A stretch of DNA of 30,056 bases from Candidatus Neomicrothrix sp. UBA4542 (GCA_002388005.1 DGLO01000121.1:66239-96294); one strand, 5' to 3'. Counted from the first letter of the stretch, positions 16,506-24,922 are shown. Translations and numbers: made by a program. The notes: generated from the letters alone by a model not told the origin.

Positions 16506-18011
16506 TCAGGCCGAGGACAGCGCTTCTTCTATCGACTTCACGCGCTGTTCAGAATGCGTCACCGCTGGATTGATGCCATAGTGCTCGTGGGCACTGCGGT
16601 ATCCACCATCGGCGCATCGGATGGCCACAGCGTCTGGACCCAACAGGGCCGGGTGTTTCATCCCACACGCGAACGATAATCGCAAGAGTTCACGGCGCAG
16701 ACCTGACACGTAGTTCGCCAACCGCACACCCTTATCGGTTGGGTCAAGACCCCTTTGGAGCCACCTGGATTGGGTCGCAACACCGGTAGGGCAATGTCCG
16801 GTGTGACATTTTTGTGCCTGTAGACATCCGATCGCGAGCATTGCTTCACGCCCCACGTTCACCAGGTCAACGCCCATGGCCATAGCCATCGCTGCTCGCG
16901 CTGGAAGCCCGAGGCGTCCCGCCCCCGCAAATACAACCGCATCTGTTAAAGAGGCTTCTGCAAAGGCATGGTGGGCTGTGGCGAAGGCTTCCCAGAATGG
17001 AAGGGCGACGTGGTCCGAGAAGACCAAAGGTCCAGCACCCGTGCCTCCTTCGCCTCCATCGATGTTGATGAAGTCCGGTCCCCTTCCAGTTTCAGCCATA
17101 TGTCGCGCCAGTCGTGTCCAAAAATCTGCTCGACCCACAGCGGATTTGATGCCCACTGGCAATCCAGTGATCTCTGCTACTTCCTCGACAAACGCCACAA
17201 GGCTGGCAACATCGGAAAAAGCTGAGTGTCCCGCTGGACTAGCTACGTCCACTCTCCGCGGCACGCCGCGAGCTTCCGCTATCTCAGAGGTAACTTTCGC
17301 CGCGGGCAAGAATCCACCCATGCCGGGTTTGGCACCCTGGCTCAGTTTGATTTCGATAGCCCTCACCGGTGCGGCCGAAACCGTTTTGAGCAGCGACTCA
17401 GCGCAAAACTTTCCGTCGTCATCGCGGCATCCGAAATATCCAGTGCCGAACTGGAAAACGAGTTCTCCGCCGCGAAGGTGGTGATCAGCTACCCCGCCTT
17501 CGCCTGTGTTGTGTAAGCAACCGTCGATCGCCGCCCCACGATTGAGTGCCTGGACAGCTGGTCCTGAAAGCGATCCAAAGCTCATGCCCGATAAGTTCAC
17601 TGCCGACTGTGGACGGAAGGCCCCCGGTCGGTTTCGCCATTGTCCCAACACTTTGCTGCATGGGATGGGCGCGGAATGAGGAACTGGTTCGAGAATTGGA
17701 AACGGCGAGTGAAGGAAGACGACCCGGTTAGCCTCTGTCAGATCGTCATCGGTGCCGAAGCCGAAATATGAGTTCTCGTTCTTGGCTGTCGCGTACACCC
17801 ATCGTCGCTCGTCTCGACTGAAAGGTTTCTCTTCGCCGTTGTCAGCAACGACATATTGACGAAGCTCAGGGCCGATCCGTTCGATCAAGTACCGCAGGTG
17901 GCCGATCAATGGGAAGTTCCGCAGTAGGGCATGTCGGCGTTGGACAAGGTCGCGAAGCGCTATTGCGAGAAGCAATGCCCCAACAATTAGTAGCCACCAC
18001 CACCAAGTCAT
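16506..18011 (-). CDS. FMN-binding glutamate synthase-domain protein, membrane anchored
   Basis: Stand-alone glutamate-synthase FMN/iron-sulfur domain of 501 residues, with one N-terminal membrane segment (WWWWLLIVGALLLAIAL, 3-19) before the soluble part. NLSGMSFGSLSGPAVQALNRGA (starting at 139) is the FMN-barrel start; KLSQGAKPGMGG and IDGGEGGTGAGP are the glutamate-synthase substrate and FMN loops. Cys396, Cys402 and Cys407 (C-x5-C-x4-C, CHTGHCPTGVATQ) match the [3Fe-4S] cluster ligands. There is no glutaminase domain, so it probably does not make glutamate by the usual route. This widespread family has few known functions. It sits between the PLP enzyme (31 bases) and the ThDP enzyme (31 bases), probably one operon with hpaB. 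Confidence 0.93.
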   Translation of the reverse strand: MTWWWWLLIVGALLLAIALRDLVQRRHALLRNFPLIGHLRYLIERIGPELRQYVVADNGEEKPFSRDERRWVYATAKNENSYFGFGTDDDLTEANRVVFLHSPFPILEPVPHSAPIPCSKVLGQWRNRPGAFRPQSAVNLSGMSFGSLSGPAVQALNRGAAIDGCLHNTGEGGVADHHLRGGELVFQFGTGYFGCRDDDGKFCAESLLKTVSAAPVRAIEIKLSQGAKPGMGGFLPAAKVTSEIAEARGVPRRVDVASPAGHSAFSDVASLVAFVEEVAEITGLPVGIKSAVGRADFWTRLARHMAETGRGPDFINIDGGEGGTGAGPLVFSDHVALPFWEAFATAHHAFAEASLTDAVVFAGAGRLGLPARAAMAMAMGVDLVNVGREAMLAIGCLQAQKCHTGHCPTGVATQSRWLQRGLDPTDKGVRLANYVSGLRRELLRLSFACGMKHPALLGPDAVAIRCADGGYRSAHEHYGINPAVTHSEQRVKSIEEALSSA

Positions 18012-18042
18012 GTCCTTGACGCTAGTCGTACGACGAAGTGAT

Positions 18043-18957
18043 TCAGTCCGAGTTCGCCCCGCATATCACCAAGACACAGTGCTCATCTTTCGAGATCGAC
18101 GTCTTACCTGACAGCATTCCGGCCAGGCCCGCCGCAGCTGCTGGCTCCGATGGAACGCCGAATTGGGTCGCGAGTACCGCCTGGGCCGCGGCTACTTCTT
18201 CGTCACTGACAACAACACTTTCCGCTTGCGAAGACAAGAGGGCGTTCCAGCCAAGGTGTCCTATGCGTCTAGCTCCAAGAGAATCCGCAGCCAGACCCGA
18301 TACTTCGATGTCGACTGGTTCGCCTGCGGCTCGTGCTGACGCCCAAGTTTTCGTACCTTCAGTTTCGACGGCTATTAGTCGTTTACTGGTCCCCCACCAT
18401 GTCGCTAGTCCACCCGCTAGGCCTCCACCTCCGCAGGCCACGATCACTGTTGTCGCATCAGCAATCTGGGCATCTATTTCCACGGCGATGGTTCCAGCGC
18501 CCGATACAACTTCTATTTGGTCGTAGGCGTGTAGTTCAATGCAATCGTGCCCTTCAGCGAACTGACGCGCCGCCGAGAGAGCGTCGTGGTACTCGCTCCC
18601 AGTTATGTGTACTTGGGCACCGTACAACTGGAGCTTTTCGAGTTTGCGTGGCGAGATAATGGACGGGACAAAAATATTGGCGGGGTATCGAAGGGTTTGG
18701 GCAGCCCAAGCTACTGCTGCACCATGGTTTCCCCCAGAAGCGGCTATCACCCCATCTGAGCCAACCTGGCTGCACAGCAGAGCATTCATCGCGCCTCGCG
18801 CCTTGAACGAACCGCTGTGTTGCAGACTCTCCAGCTTGAGGGTGACGCGGTGAGGCAGCCCCAAAACGTCGGCCTCTACGGACTGGACCGGGGTATCGAC
18901 GATGCGGCCGCTTAATCGTTCAGCAGCCTTAGCTATTGAATCTCGATCCAAACTCAC
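18043..18957 (-). CDS. PLP-dependent serine/threonine dehydratase-like protein
   Basis: Fold-type II PLP enzyme, 304 residues, of the threonine/serine dehydratase and serine racemase group. The Schiff-base lysine is Lys52 (GSFKARGAMNAL). SGGNHG (74-79) contacts the cofactor carboxylate and GGGGLAGG (176-183) its phosphate. There is no C-terminal ACT domain, so it is the catabolic, non-feedback type. GTG at 18957 overlaps the hpaB stop by 4 bases (GTGA), so translation is coupled to hpaB. Why a beta-eliminating amino-acid enzyme is coupled to an aromatic hydroxylase is unclear; it might act on a hydroxylated aromatic amino acid (for example beta-hydroxytyrosine-like), or simply on Thr/Ser. Confidence 0.9.
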   Translation of the reverse strand: MSLDRDSIAKAAERLSGRIVDTPVQSVEADVLGLPHRVTLKLESLQHSGSFKARGAMNALLCSQVGSDGVIAASGGNHGAAVAWAAQTLRYPANIFVPSIISPRKLEKLQLYGAQVHITGSEYHDALSAARQFAEGHDCIELHAYDQIEVVSGAGTIAVEIDAQIADATTVIVACGGGGLAGGLATWWGTSKRLIAVETEGTKTWASARAAGEPVDIEVSGLAADSLGARRIGHLGWNALLSSQAESVVVSDEEVAAAQAVLATQFGVPSEPAAAAGLAGMLSGKTSISKDEHCVLVICGANSD

Positions 18958-20414
18958 ACCCGAGGCCAGGTGTCGTCAGCTAGAAATCGTTCAACGCGAT
19001 CAACGTATTCGCTTCGGTCGTACACCCCGTAGAGGGCGTGTTTCATTCGCACCGGGTCACCAAAGAAGAAGCGTTCGTACAAACTCTGTCGTCCGCCGAA
19101 TCCTGAGATTGTCATGTCCCATGCAAGCCGAAATAGGCGCAGCCGTTCCTCGGCTGAGCCATTCTTGCCTTGCAGGAACTTGGCGATGTCGTCGCTTCGT
19201 TCACCGGTCCAGTCGGCTTCGCTCGGCACCATGATCAAGCCACTGGACGAGCACAGTTGAAGTATCTCCATCAACCTCTTGTGAACGGTCGGGTAGTGAT
19301 TTCGGGCGGCATCGAGTGGACCTCGCGCGGGCGTCATTACACCGTATTCGTTCATACTCGCTTGCTCTTCTGAAGCAATCTTTAATGCTTTCATGATTTC
19401 TAATGTGATGATTACTTCGGCGACCATTTCCTGCACGTGCGGGTAGTGCCCGCTTCCAATCATGTCGATGATCGCTTGAAGGGTGCCCAAGATGGCTTCG
19501 GTTTTGGAAATCTTTAGGTTCACTACTTGGTGCGCCATGTGTAACACCGCGCCGGTCTGCGCATAGGCCTGATTCGCTCTATCGACGTCTCGAATTAGGA
19601 AAACTCGATCCCATGGAACTATGACGTCGTCAAAAATGACCATGGCGTCTAGCTCATCGAACCGCGACCCTAACGGGTGATCTACGTGACTGCGCCCCTG
19701 GTCCAACGGCTCTCTGCATTGGAACCGCAGACCCGGTGTGTCATTCGGGAGAGAGAACCCGAGAGCATAAGGGCGCATCTCGTCGCCGCCCTGTATGACT
19801 GTTGAAGGGAAGATCAAAATTTCGTCAGATATCGGCAGCGTGGCGAGCATTCTGGCTCCGCGCACCAAGATTCCTTCGGAAGTCTCTTCCACTAAACCCA
19901 GGGCGATATAGGGATCATCAAGTTCGTTCGCCTGTTTGGATTTGTCTATCTGAGGATTTGTAAGTGCATGGGTCAGTGCCAGGTCATTTTCTCGCACAAA
20001 TTCGAAATAGTTCTTGATGTTCTCACCGAAACGTTCATCGACCTGGTTGAAATAATCGGCCGCCATGCCTGCGGCCATGACGTTGACATTCATGTAATCG
20101 GGGGATCGGCCCATATGACCCAAACTTGCGTCTGCCCAGATCTTGTGCATTTCGGAGCGCTGACGTAGATCGTCTTTAGTTTCAGGAACGTTGAAACTTC
20201 GACCCACTAAATCGCCACTGGATGGTGACTCAAACGTCATCACATCTCGAAGATCTTCACGGTGCTGAAGGTCGTACAGCGCTGCGAGGGAACGAACAGC
20301 GTTGCGGGTTTTAGGGTGATTAGTGGGGTCCTCGACAAGTTGGCCTTCGAGCCAAAGGTGTGGTGGTCGACTCTGTAGCCGGTCGATCACTTCTTTGCCG
20401 GTTCGTGCGGGCAT
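18954..20414 (-). CDS. hpaB: 4-hydroxyphenylacetate 3-monooxygenase, oxygenase component
   Basis: FADH2-dependent aromatic hydroxylase that converts 4-hydroxyphenylacetate to 3,4-dihydroxyphenylacetate using reduced flavin from a separate reductase. At 486 residues it aligns along its length with the Thermus HpaB type: RPPHLWLEGQ (16-25), VEDPTNHP, LYDLQH, MGRSPDY, THALTNPQI, DDVIVPWDRVF and SGFGGRQSLYERFFFGDP. Arg103, Tyr107 and His149 correspond to the substrate-binding Arg, Tyr and His of that enzyme. Start ATG 20414 has AGGA seven bases upstream. It heads a four-gene minus-strand operon and is divergent from an IclR gene. No hpaC reductase lies in the window. A related substrate (another p-hydroxyphenyl acid) cannot be excluded, but the nearby hpaEFGHR genes support 4-hydroxyphenylacetate. 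Confidence 0.93.
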   Translation of the reverse strand: MPARTGKEVIDRLQSRPPHLWLEGQLVEDPTNHPKTRNAVRSLAALYDLQHREDLRDVMTFESPSSGDLVGRSFNVPETKDDLRQRSEMHKIWADASLGHMGRSPDYMNVNVMAAGMAADYFNQVDERFGENIKNYFEFVRENDLALTHALTNPQIDKSKQANELDDPYIALGLVEETSEGILVRGARMLATLPISDEILIFPSTVIQGGDEMRPYALGFSLPNDTPGLRFQCREPLDQGRSHVDHPLGSRFDELDAMVIFDDVIVPWDRVFLIRDVDRANQAYAQTGAVLHMAHQVVNLKISKTEAILGTLQAIIDMIGSGHYPHVQEMVAEVIITLEIMKALKIASEEQASMNEYGVMTPARGPLDAARNHYPTVHKRLMEILQLCSSSGLIMVPSEADWTGERSDDIAKFLQGKNGSAEERLRLFRLAWDMTISGFGGRQSLYERFFFGDPVRMKHALYGVYDRSEYVDRVERFLADDTWPRV

Positions 20415-20444
20415 GCGTTGTTCCTAGGGTTCGCTTCCAAGTTA

Positions 20445-20482
20445 TTAACCGAATATAGGTTACTTTAACCGATTATAGATTA
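20445..20482. promoter_or_regulatory. Two tandem 18-bp repeats between hpaB and iclR: likely operator
   Basis: TTAACCGAATATAGGTTA (20445-20462) and TTAACCGATTATAGATTA (20465-20482) match at 16 of 18 bases and are spaced 20 bases start to start, about two helical turns. The first is an inverted repeat, TAACC-N7-GGTTA. On the minus strand they contain TATATT (20452-20457) and a perfect TATAAT (20472-20477), so a bound protein would cover the hpaB -10. The divergent IclR protein is the natural candidate. Confidence 0.7.
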
Positions 20483-20496
20483 ACCTGTCGCTTGAG

Positions 20497-21189
20497 ATGG
20501 TCGCTAAATCCTCACCCGACTCAAATCGATCCCAGACGCTTGACCGCGGCCTCAAGGCCTTGAGTCTCATCGCTACTTCCCATACGCCCATGACGATCGA
20601 CGAGGTCGCAGCCCAACTCGAGTTGGGACGTTCAGTGACCTATCGAATGATTCGCACACTTGAGGACCATCGCTTGGTGACACGGGACCCTTCTGGCCGA
20701 TTGAGCGGCGGGACCCAGTTAGTGGCTCTAGCGGGGAGTGTCAGAAATGACATGCAAGCGGCCGCCGCGCCAATTCTCACTCAATTAGCAAACACACTTG
20801 AAATGACCGCCTTTCTTGTGGTCGCTGATGCGCAAGAAGCAGTCACGGTTCAAGTTGTCGAACCAACGAGCACCACTGCTCACGTTGCCTACCGTCCGGG
20901 CACTCGCCACCCACTCGACCGCGGGGCTCCCGGAATCGCCTTGCTGGCCGGCTTGGATCCACAACACGGCGAACGAAACGAGGTCGCAGCGGCACGCAGC
21001 TCTGGTTGGGCTTACTCAGAGGGCGAAGTCATACAAGGTATGGCCTCTATTGCCGCGCCTGTCTCAACAAGCGACGGGACCGCCAAAGCATCGCTTGCGA
21101 TCCTACATCTCGCACTTAGTCTCAATTCTGCCGAGGTAGCGCCCCTCGTGATCGAAGCGGCCAAGGCTCTCGGGCTCGAACTCTCTTAA
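20497..21189 (+). CDS. IclR-family transcriptional regulator
   Basis: IclR-type DNA-binding regulator, 230 residues. The N-terminal winged helix-turn-helix spans about 12-72: TLDRGLKALSLI, then MTIDEVAAQLELGRSVTYRMI as recognition region, then the wing VTRDPSGRLSGG. The C-terminal effector domain is recognisable (PLDRGAPGIALLAG, GVASIAAP-like GMASIAAPVSTSDGTA) and slightly short. IclR proteins bind as dimers or tetramers and sense small acids, often aromatic catabolites. It is divergent from hpaB, with its start 14 bases past the tandem repeats, so it most likely controls hpaB and itself in response to 4-hydroxyphenylacetate or a relative. Its stop codon overlaps that of the convergent PhyH gene. 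Confidence 0.92.
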   Translation: MVAKSSPDSNRSQTLDRGLKALSLIATSHTPMTIDEVAAQLELGRSVTYRMIRTLEDHRLVTRDPSGRLSGGTQLVALAGSVRNDMQAAAAPILTQLANTLEMTAFLVVADAQEAVTVQVVEPTSTTAHVAYRPGTRHPLDRGAPGIALLAGLDPQHGERNEVAAARSSGWAYSEGEVIQGMASIAAPVSTSDGTAKASLAILHLALSLNSAEVAPLVIEAAKALGLELS

Positions 21190-22022
21190 GTCGGTGCCAA
21201 GGCGCTGTAGATGAGCGGGAAGTGGGTGTCGTCGTCGGGGTACTCTCCACTTTGAACTTCGGTGTCTTCATCTGTAACGGTTGGATCGCTACCGGGGTGT
21301 GGATACCAGGTCACATCATCGCCAAGCCACCGCGTCGACAGCGCTGTTCGACGTTTGTCTCCAGCGTTGCCAGGTGATCCATGCAAGATCCATGCTGAGA
21401 AGAAGATGACATCGCCTGGTTCGACGTCAAAACCAACGATGTCGTAGTCGTCTCGAGCAGCAGCGACGTCCGGCGCCGGTTCACCTTCAAAGTCGCTCGT
21501 CCAATTCTTCTTTGAACCGTCGAACAATTCTGGAGCGAAATAGGACTCCCAGGCGTGGGAACCGCGAACGAACTCCAACGAGCTCTCAGCTACCGTCACC
21601 TCGCTCACCGAGACCCAAGCTGAGCAGATCTGTTTACCCCAGAAGGGCCAGTACGGAATGTCTTGATGCCACGGAGTAGGAGCTTCCGTCCTCGGTTCTT
21701 TGACCAGGAGATGGTCAAAATACAGTCTCGCCGTTGAGGACCCCATCAAGGCAGCCGCCATCTGAGCTACGCCGGACTCAAATACGTACCGATTTATGAC
21801 CGGGTCGGTCTTCCAGCGATACCGACTCGTAAATAGCCGGTTGGTCTGTGCTCCCGGGTTGGTATCGGTCACCCATTGACCCGGAGCCGCGAGTTCTGCT
21901 TCTGCCATGGCCGCTATTTGGGGCAACCAGTCGTCCGAAACCGCCCCGGGGAGCTTCACAACACCATCGGTTATATAGGTCTCTCGAATCTCTTCGGTCA
22001 CCTTCGGATGAGATGGGGTCAT
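21186..22022 (-). CDS. Phytanoyl-CoA dioxygenase (PhyH) family protein
   Basis: Fe(II)/2-oxoglutarate-dependent oxygenase, 278 residues from the ATG at 22022, which has GAGGA eight bases upstream; an upstream TTG at 22061 is less likely. The iron ligands are His119 and Asp121 (WHQDIPYWPFWG) and His214 (LHGSPGN), with a 2-oxoglutarate Arg near 225 or 231 (KRRTALSTRW). SLEFVRGSH fits the family. PhyH proteins hydroxylate diverse substrates including acyl-CoAs, ectoine and aminophosphonates; none can be assigned here. It is divergent from the 3-hydroxyisobutyrate-dehydrogenase-like gene across 129 bases, and the two may serve one pathway (hydroxylation followed by oxidation). Confidence 0.92.
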   Translation of the reverse strand: MTPSHPKVTEEIRETYITDGVVKLPGAVSDDWLPQIAAMAEAELAAPGQWVTDTNPGAQTNRLFTSRYRWKTDPVINRYVFESGVAQMAAALMGSSTARLYFDHLLVKEPRTEAPTPWHQDIPYWPFWGKQICSAWVSVSEVTVAESSLEFVRGSHAWESYFAPELFDGSKKNWTSDFEGEPAPDVAAARDDYDIVGFDVEPGDVIFFSAWILHGSPGNAGDKRRTALSTRWLGDDVTWYPHPGSDPTVTDEDTEVQSGEYPDDDTHFPLIYSALAPT

Positions 22023-22050
22023 GGGCAATATCCTCGTTCTAGAAGATACA

Positions 22051-22081
22051 TAACACGTCAACTTTCTACCTCAAATTGGTA
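22051..22081. promoter_or_regulatory. Inverted-repeat motifs in the PhyH/dehydrogenase divergent region
   Basis: TAACACGTCA (22051-22060) resembles the perfect palindrome TAACATGTTA found before hpaG, and TACC-N7-GGTA (22067-22081) has the same layout as the TAACC-N7-GGTTA repeat before hpaB. Both are short and could be chance; I report them as possible regulator sites between two divergent starts. Confidence 0.25.
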
Positions 22082-22151
22082 AAGCAAAATCTCCCATACT
22101 TGAGGGGATTACATTGAGCCAATTGCTCCCGCTACAGATTGGAATGAGAGC

Positions 22152-23108
22152 GTGAAAGTTGGCTTTATCGGACTCGGCAATGTTGGTGCCAAATTAGCCG
22201 GAAGTATCCTGCGGAACGGATTTGACCTGACGGTACGGGACTTGGATTCCTCAACGATGGAAGATTTTTCTCGCGCGGGGGCAGCGTTAGCGGAGTCCCC
22301 ACAAGAACTAGCCGAAAGCTGTGACGTAATTATCACCTGCCTCCCTAGCCCGGCAGTCAGCGCTTCGGTCATGGAAGATGAAAACGGAATACTTGCCGGA
22401 CTATCCGAGGGAAAAGTCTGGGTCGAGATGAGCACCACAGATGAGCAGGAAGTGCTCCGACTCGGGAAAAGAGTCCAAGCAATAGGCGGTTTCGCCGCCG
22501 ACTGCCCTGTTTCAGGTGGCTGCCATAGAGCATCGACGGGGAATATCGCCATCTTTGCCGGCTGCGACCGCGACGTTTTTGACAGAATTTTTCCCCTGCT
22601 CTCGGCTATGGGCAGACAACTTCTTCACACCGGTCAACTTGGGTCGGCTTCAATTCTTAAAGTCGTCACCAACTATTTAGCAACCGCGAATCTGGTTTCA
22701 ATTTGCGAGGCGTTAGCGACCACCAAGGCAACAGGTCTGGATCTTACGACCGCGTACGAGGCCATAAGAATTAGCTCAGGCAATTCCTTTGTGCATGAAA
22801 CGGAGGGCCAAGTGATCCTGAATGGAAGTCGCGACATCAATTTCACTATGGATTTGGTGCTCAAGGACATATCGCTTTTTCAAGAAGTCGCCGATCGCGG
22901 CCAGGTCCCGCTTGAGCTTTCCCCGCTCCTAATCAATATTTTTCAGGATGCCCAGGACCGCTACGGCTCAAGAGAATGGTCCCCTAACGTCATCAGACGC
23001 CTCGAAGATGCAACCGGCTTGGTAATCCAAGCACCTGGTTTTCCGCCAGAAATGCTCGACGGCGAGCCTGAAGTTCCGGGGAAAGAGATCGTAGTCATTA
23101 GAAATTAG
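22152..23108 (+). CDS. 3-hydroxyisobutyrate dehydrogenase family NAD(P)-dependent oxidoreductase
   Basis: Beta-hydroxyacid dehydrogenase family, 318 residues from the GTG at 22152. The Rossmann motif GLGNVG is at 7-12 with Asp30/Asp32 at the end of beta-2 (VRDLDSS), favouring NAD. The substrate loop is DCPVSGG (117-123) and the catalytic lysine is Lys170 (ASILKVVTNYLATAN). The family oxidises 3-hydroxyisobutyrate, tartronate semialdehyde, gamma-hydroxybutyrate and similar compounds. The C-terminal 25 residues (LDGEPEVPGKEIVVIRN) extend beyond the usual end. The next + gene starts 39 bases later and may be co-transcribed. Confidence 0.92.
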   Translation: MKVGFIGLGNVGAKLAGSILRNGFDLTVRDLDSSTMEDFSRAGAALAESPQELAESCDVIITCLPSPAVSASVMEDENGILAGLSEGKVWVEMSTTDEQEVLRLGKRVQAIGGFAADCPVSGGCHRASTGNIAIFAGCDRDVFDRIFPLLSAMGRQLLHTGQLGSASILKVVTNYLATANLVSICEALATTKATGLDLTTAYEAIRISSGNSFVHETEGQVILNGSRDINFTMDLVLKDISLFQEVADRGQVPLELSPLLINIFQDAQDRYGSREWSPNVIRRLEDATGLVIQAPGFPPEMLDGEPEVPGKEIVVIRN

Positions 23109-23147
23109 ACTCCCAGTCCCCCGAACAAGCCGATCTAGTCTGGTTTC

Positions 23148-24098
23148 ATGTCAACCGAGTTATCAGAAGACGCTCTGCGACTCTTACCTTCAAGCGAGGA
23201 GGCACCCAAGTGTTCCTCATACTCGCGACTAATCAACGCTGATCCCTGCGGCACTGCGTTGGCGGTTGAGGCTCTCATTCTGATTGAGACTCCTCTCCCC
23301 TGGCCCAAACCGGTTTTTGACCACCCCTTACTCAAAGGTTTCAGCTCGACTGTTGCGACGTCACTCGGACTGACTCGTGTCTTGGCGATGGTTCCGAGAG
23401 ACGAAGATCCAGGGATCGGAATATTCGTATATCAACGCGACGAAGTCGGGGTAAAGAGTTGGACTTTCAGACCTCAGGGCCCTTCTGACCTTGCCCAATT
23501 CGCATCGAATATCCGCACCGTAACCCCCGACCAATTAGCCACGACGCCCGGTTCTCTCGATCCACCCGAATTGGCGGTGTTGATTTGCACCCAGGGGAGC
23601 CACGACATTTGTTGCGGTAGCGAAGGCACAAAGTTGGCAGACGAACTAGAGGAACGTGCCCCCGGTCTTCACGTCCTTCGCATTAGCCACACAGGCGGCC
23701 ATCGGTTCGCTCCAACGGCGATGACACTTCCCGATGGGCGAATGTGGGCCCATTTGGATGCGGACACAACATTGTCGATTCTTGAACTCACGGGAGAACC
23801 ATCAAGATTGGGTTCTCAATGCCGCGGCTGGTGGGGTGCTCCTTCGGGGCCCGGACAGGTAGCAGAGCGCGCCGTTTTTGAACAGCTGGGTTGGGAGTTG
23901 GACATCTTGCCTAGAGACATCACGGTTAGCCCGTCAGAGGACGGTTGGACTGTGAGCCTTTCAGTGGCGCTCCAGGAGTGGTCTGTGGAAGTGCGTCGCG
24001 GACGAGAAATTCCAACGATTGCCTGTCGGTCAGACGGTGGACTTCCCGCGAAACCGAACCATGAGTACACAGTCGCCAAGATTCATCCACCTGGCTAA
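23148..24098 (+). CDS. Sucrase/ferredoxin-like protein, probable bis-His [2Fe-2S]
   Basis: Sucrase/ferredoxin-like (Suc_Fer) family, a thioredoxin-fold ferredoxin relative, 316 residues. Visible marks: KCSSYSR (21-27), LIETPLPWPKP (45-55), LICTQGSHDICCGSEG (145-160), SHTGGHRFAPTAMTLPDGR (180-198). Cys147 and Cys156, nine apart, and His181 and His185, four apart, repeat the spacing of the two Cys and two His that hold a [2Fe-2S] cluster in yeast Apd1/Aim32. Such proteins are thought to carry electrons, though partners are rarely known. It could serve the PhyH enzyme or another oxygenase nearby, but nothing in sequence proves this. It is convergent with hpaH across 14 bases. Confidence 0.88.
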   Translation: MSTELSEDALRLLPSSEEAPKCSSYSRLINADPCGTALAVEALILIETPLPWPKPVFDHPLLKGFSSTVATSLGLTRVLAMVPRDEDPGIGIFVYQRDEVGVKSWTFRPQGPSDLAQFASNIRTVTPDQLATTPGSLDPPELAVLICTQGSHDICCGSEGTKLADELEERAPGLHVLRISHTGGHRFAPTAMTLPDGRMWAHLDADTTLSILELTGEPSRLGSQCRGWWGAPSGPGQVAERAVFEQLGWELDILPRDITVSPSEDGWTVSLSVALQEWSVEVRRGREIPTIACRSDGGLPAKPNHEYTVAKIHPPG

Positions 24099-24112
24099 TT
24101 CGGGTCGTTGCT

Positions 24113-24922
24113 TCAGCGAAACGAAAATTCGATGGTACCCAGTTCTCGATAATCAACTTTGAAATAATCCCCGGCTCGACAATCGACGGGTCGGGTGAAG
24201 GACCCACTCAATATGATCTGTCCGGGCTCCAGGGCAATGCCGTGATCGGAATACCGTCGTGCGAGCCACACAACACCCAAAGCGGGGTGGCCCAGTACTG
24301 CTGAAGCGACTCCCGATTCTTCAATATCGCCGTTGCGTTCACATATTGCGGCAACCCACGGCAACTCAATGTCGTTCGGATCTTGTCGAACATCTCCCAA
24401 TATGATCCCAGCATCGGCCGCGTTGTCCGAAATGGTGTCGGTGACCGAACGAGTAATCCCAGTGCGCGGATGTTTTCGATACGAACGAGCATCAATCAAT
24501 TCGATAGCAGGAACCACAGCTTCGGTTGACCTGAGCACCTCGTCGACAGTGACATCGGGACCCTCAATTCGAGTTCCAACAACGAAGGCGAGTTCAACTT
24601 CGATTTTGGGGTCACAGTAATGAGCGACCTCCAGTTGGCAACCATTTTCGAAAACCATGTCGTCTAGCAGGTACCCGGAATCGGGGGAATCGATGTTCAT
24701 AGCAAGCTGCATGGCTCGCGACGTGAGCCCAATCTTGTGACCTACCAGTAGGCGGCCGCGTTCTAATTCGATCTGTAACCAAGCGTTTTGAATGGCGTAG
24801 GCATCGTCAATTGTCATGTGAGGGTGTTCCACCGTCACCGGATCGATCTGACTCGCTGTCCTGCGTGCCTCGTCGTGAAGAAGTGCCTGACGGCCAACCT
24901 CCCTGTCATCCAAACTTCTCAA
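24113..24922 (-). CDS. hpaH: 2-oxo-hept-4-ene-1,7-dioate hydratase
   Basis: Adds water to 2-oxo-hept-4-ene-1,7-dioate, giving the 4-hydroxy compound that the HpaI aldolase would split to pyruvate and succinic semialdehyde. It is 269 residues and resembles Escherichia coli HpaH throughout: ITIEDAYA-like MTIDDAYAIQNAW (36-48), VGHKIGLTSRAMQ (60-72), KIEVELAFVV, IELIDAR, DTISDNAADAGIILG, VLGHPALGVVWLA and GQIILSGSFTRPV. Metal ligands are expected at Glu108, Glu110 and Glu141. The TTG start overlaps the hpaE stop in TTGA, with GGGGGTGA upstream. Third gene of hpaFEH. Confidence 0.94.
   Translation of the reverse strand: MRSLDDREVGRQALLHDEARRTASQIDPVTVEHPHMTIDDAYAIQNAWLQIELERGRLLVGHKIGLTSRAMQLAMNIDSPDSGYLLDDMVFENGCQLEVAHYCDPKIEVELAFVVGTRIEGPDVTVDEVLRSTEAVVPAIELIDARSYRKHPRTGITRSVTDTISDNAADAGIILGDVRQDPNDIELPWVAAICERNGDIEESGVASAVLGHPALGVVWLARRYSDHGIALEPGQIILSGSFTRPVDCRAGDYFKVDYRELGTIEFSFR

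Noticed and set aside
16876..17484. 202-residue + frame antisense to the FMN glutamate-synthase-domain gene
   Set aside because: Ala/Pro/Ser-rich mirror of a well-supported gene.
18954..20414. 4-hydroxybutyryl-CoA dehydratase instead of HpaB
   Set aside because: The two families share a fold, but the cluster-binding Cys and His set of the dehydratase is absent and the HpaB substrate residues are present.
21186..22022. PhyH protein as substitute for the missing ring-cleaving dioxygenase HpaD
   Set aside because: HxD...H with 2-oxoglutarate chemistry is hydroxylation; nothing supports extradiol cleavage.
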